64,000 nt of DNA. Source: UBA4742 sp002403895. GTDB taxonomy: Bacteria; Actinomycetota; Acidimicrobiia; Acidimicrobiales; Acidimicrobilacustridaceae. Each line of letters begins with the position of its first letter. Position 1 is the first letter of the stretch. Both the position numbers and the translations under genes were made by a program. Of the stretch, positions 63,958-64,000 are shown in pieces. Below the pieces are notes generated by a model. That model was not told where the DNA came from and did no database searches. It worked only from the letters and a program-made list of their open reading frames with translations. The stretch is taken from NCBI GenBank assembly GCA_036823295.1, contig DAISGD010000002.1, positions 62,001-126,000 on the forward strand. Reading direction: 5' to 3'.

Positions 63958-64000
63958 CTACTTCGGCTCTCGTGGCAGCCCGAGGACGCGCTCACCGATG
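63958..64000 (-). CDS. Acyl-CoA dehydrogenase C-terminus, cut by window edge
   Basis: Only 13 codons and the stop are inside the window, reading IGERVLGLPREPK. This is the conserved last helix of FadE proteins and closely matches the ends of the two full-length dehydrogenases here (IAERILGLPRE, IGERALGLPAE). It lies 13 bp before the KstR-like gene, which therefore probably shares its transcript. Confidence 0.6.
   Translation of the reverse strand, partial: IGERVLGLPREPK

Overview
The window is GC-rich, densely coded DNA from an actinomycete-type bacterium (Actinomycetota; the gene mix would suit an acidimicrobial or mycobacterial-like lineage, which is inference). Supporting content: the GlgE alpha-glucan pathway, an MptB-type mannosyltransferase, an F420-type (DUF385) enzyme, and a steroid catabolic gene set with a KstR-like repressor. 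Many starts look leaderless, with a TAnnnT box 6-9 nt before the ATG or GTG. No rRNA, tRNA, CRISPR array, insertion sequence or phage module was found.

Layout. 1-4 kb: a truncated TetR gene divergent from a DUF385 enzyme, a dienoyl-CoA isomerase-like crotonase, and a TetR plus ferritin-like diiron pair. 4-11.4 kb: PfkB/adenosine-type kinase, M1 aminopeptidase, metallophosphoesterase, glycogen debranching enzyme GlgX. 11.4-19.7 kb: MarR divergent from an MMPL exporter, a GT87-like membrane protein, a CorA plus SLC41/MgtE-like magnesium pair, MptB-like transferase. 19.8-29.3 kb: a minus-strand operon glgE, treS-maltokinase fusion, malQ, glgB for making and remodelling alpha-glucan from trehalose. 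29.5-35 kb: ferredoxin, ferredoxin reductase, a NUDIX-like fragment and lysoplasmalogenase in one coupled operon, divergent from a CoA-transferase; then an SDR and a UPF0104 membrane protein. 35-36.3 kb: a small protein and a decayed PAS/GAF sensor.

36.3-60 kb is the main catabolic island: two amidohydrolase-fold paralogues, a KshA-type Rieske oxygenase, an Ltp3/Ltp4-like thiolase pair with two DUF35 partners, acyl-CoA synthetases (one FadD3-like), and acyl-CoA dehydrogenases including an alpha/beta pair. Interspersed are a PI-PLC-like lipoprotein with a UPF0104 protein, a serine hydrolase, an ECF sigma factor with a likely membrane anti-sigma protein, a chagasin-like lipoprotein and a repeat-built secreted protein. 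60-64 kb: DUF2332, NUDIX, cupin and lipoprotein genes, then a KstR-like regulator just downstream of an acyl-CoA dehydrogenase that is cut by the window end.

Regulatory logic: four sites matching or nearly matching the KstR operator TnnAACnnGTTnnA lie in front of both amidohydrolase genes, at the divergent promoter of the DUF35/ltp operon and an acyl-CoA synthetase, and before an acyl-CoA dehydrogenase. With the KstR-like gene at 63.3-63.9 kb this suggests a local sterol/steroid regulon. It is the most notable feature; no wholly new system is obvious. Other items worth checking are an 84-bp tandem duplication between paired dehydrogenase genes, amidohydrolase paralogues lacking the usual metal ligands, a dispersed palindromic repeat, and a four-repeat secreted protein bounded by twin hairpins.
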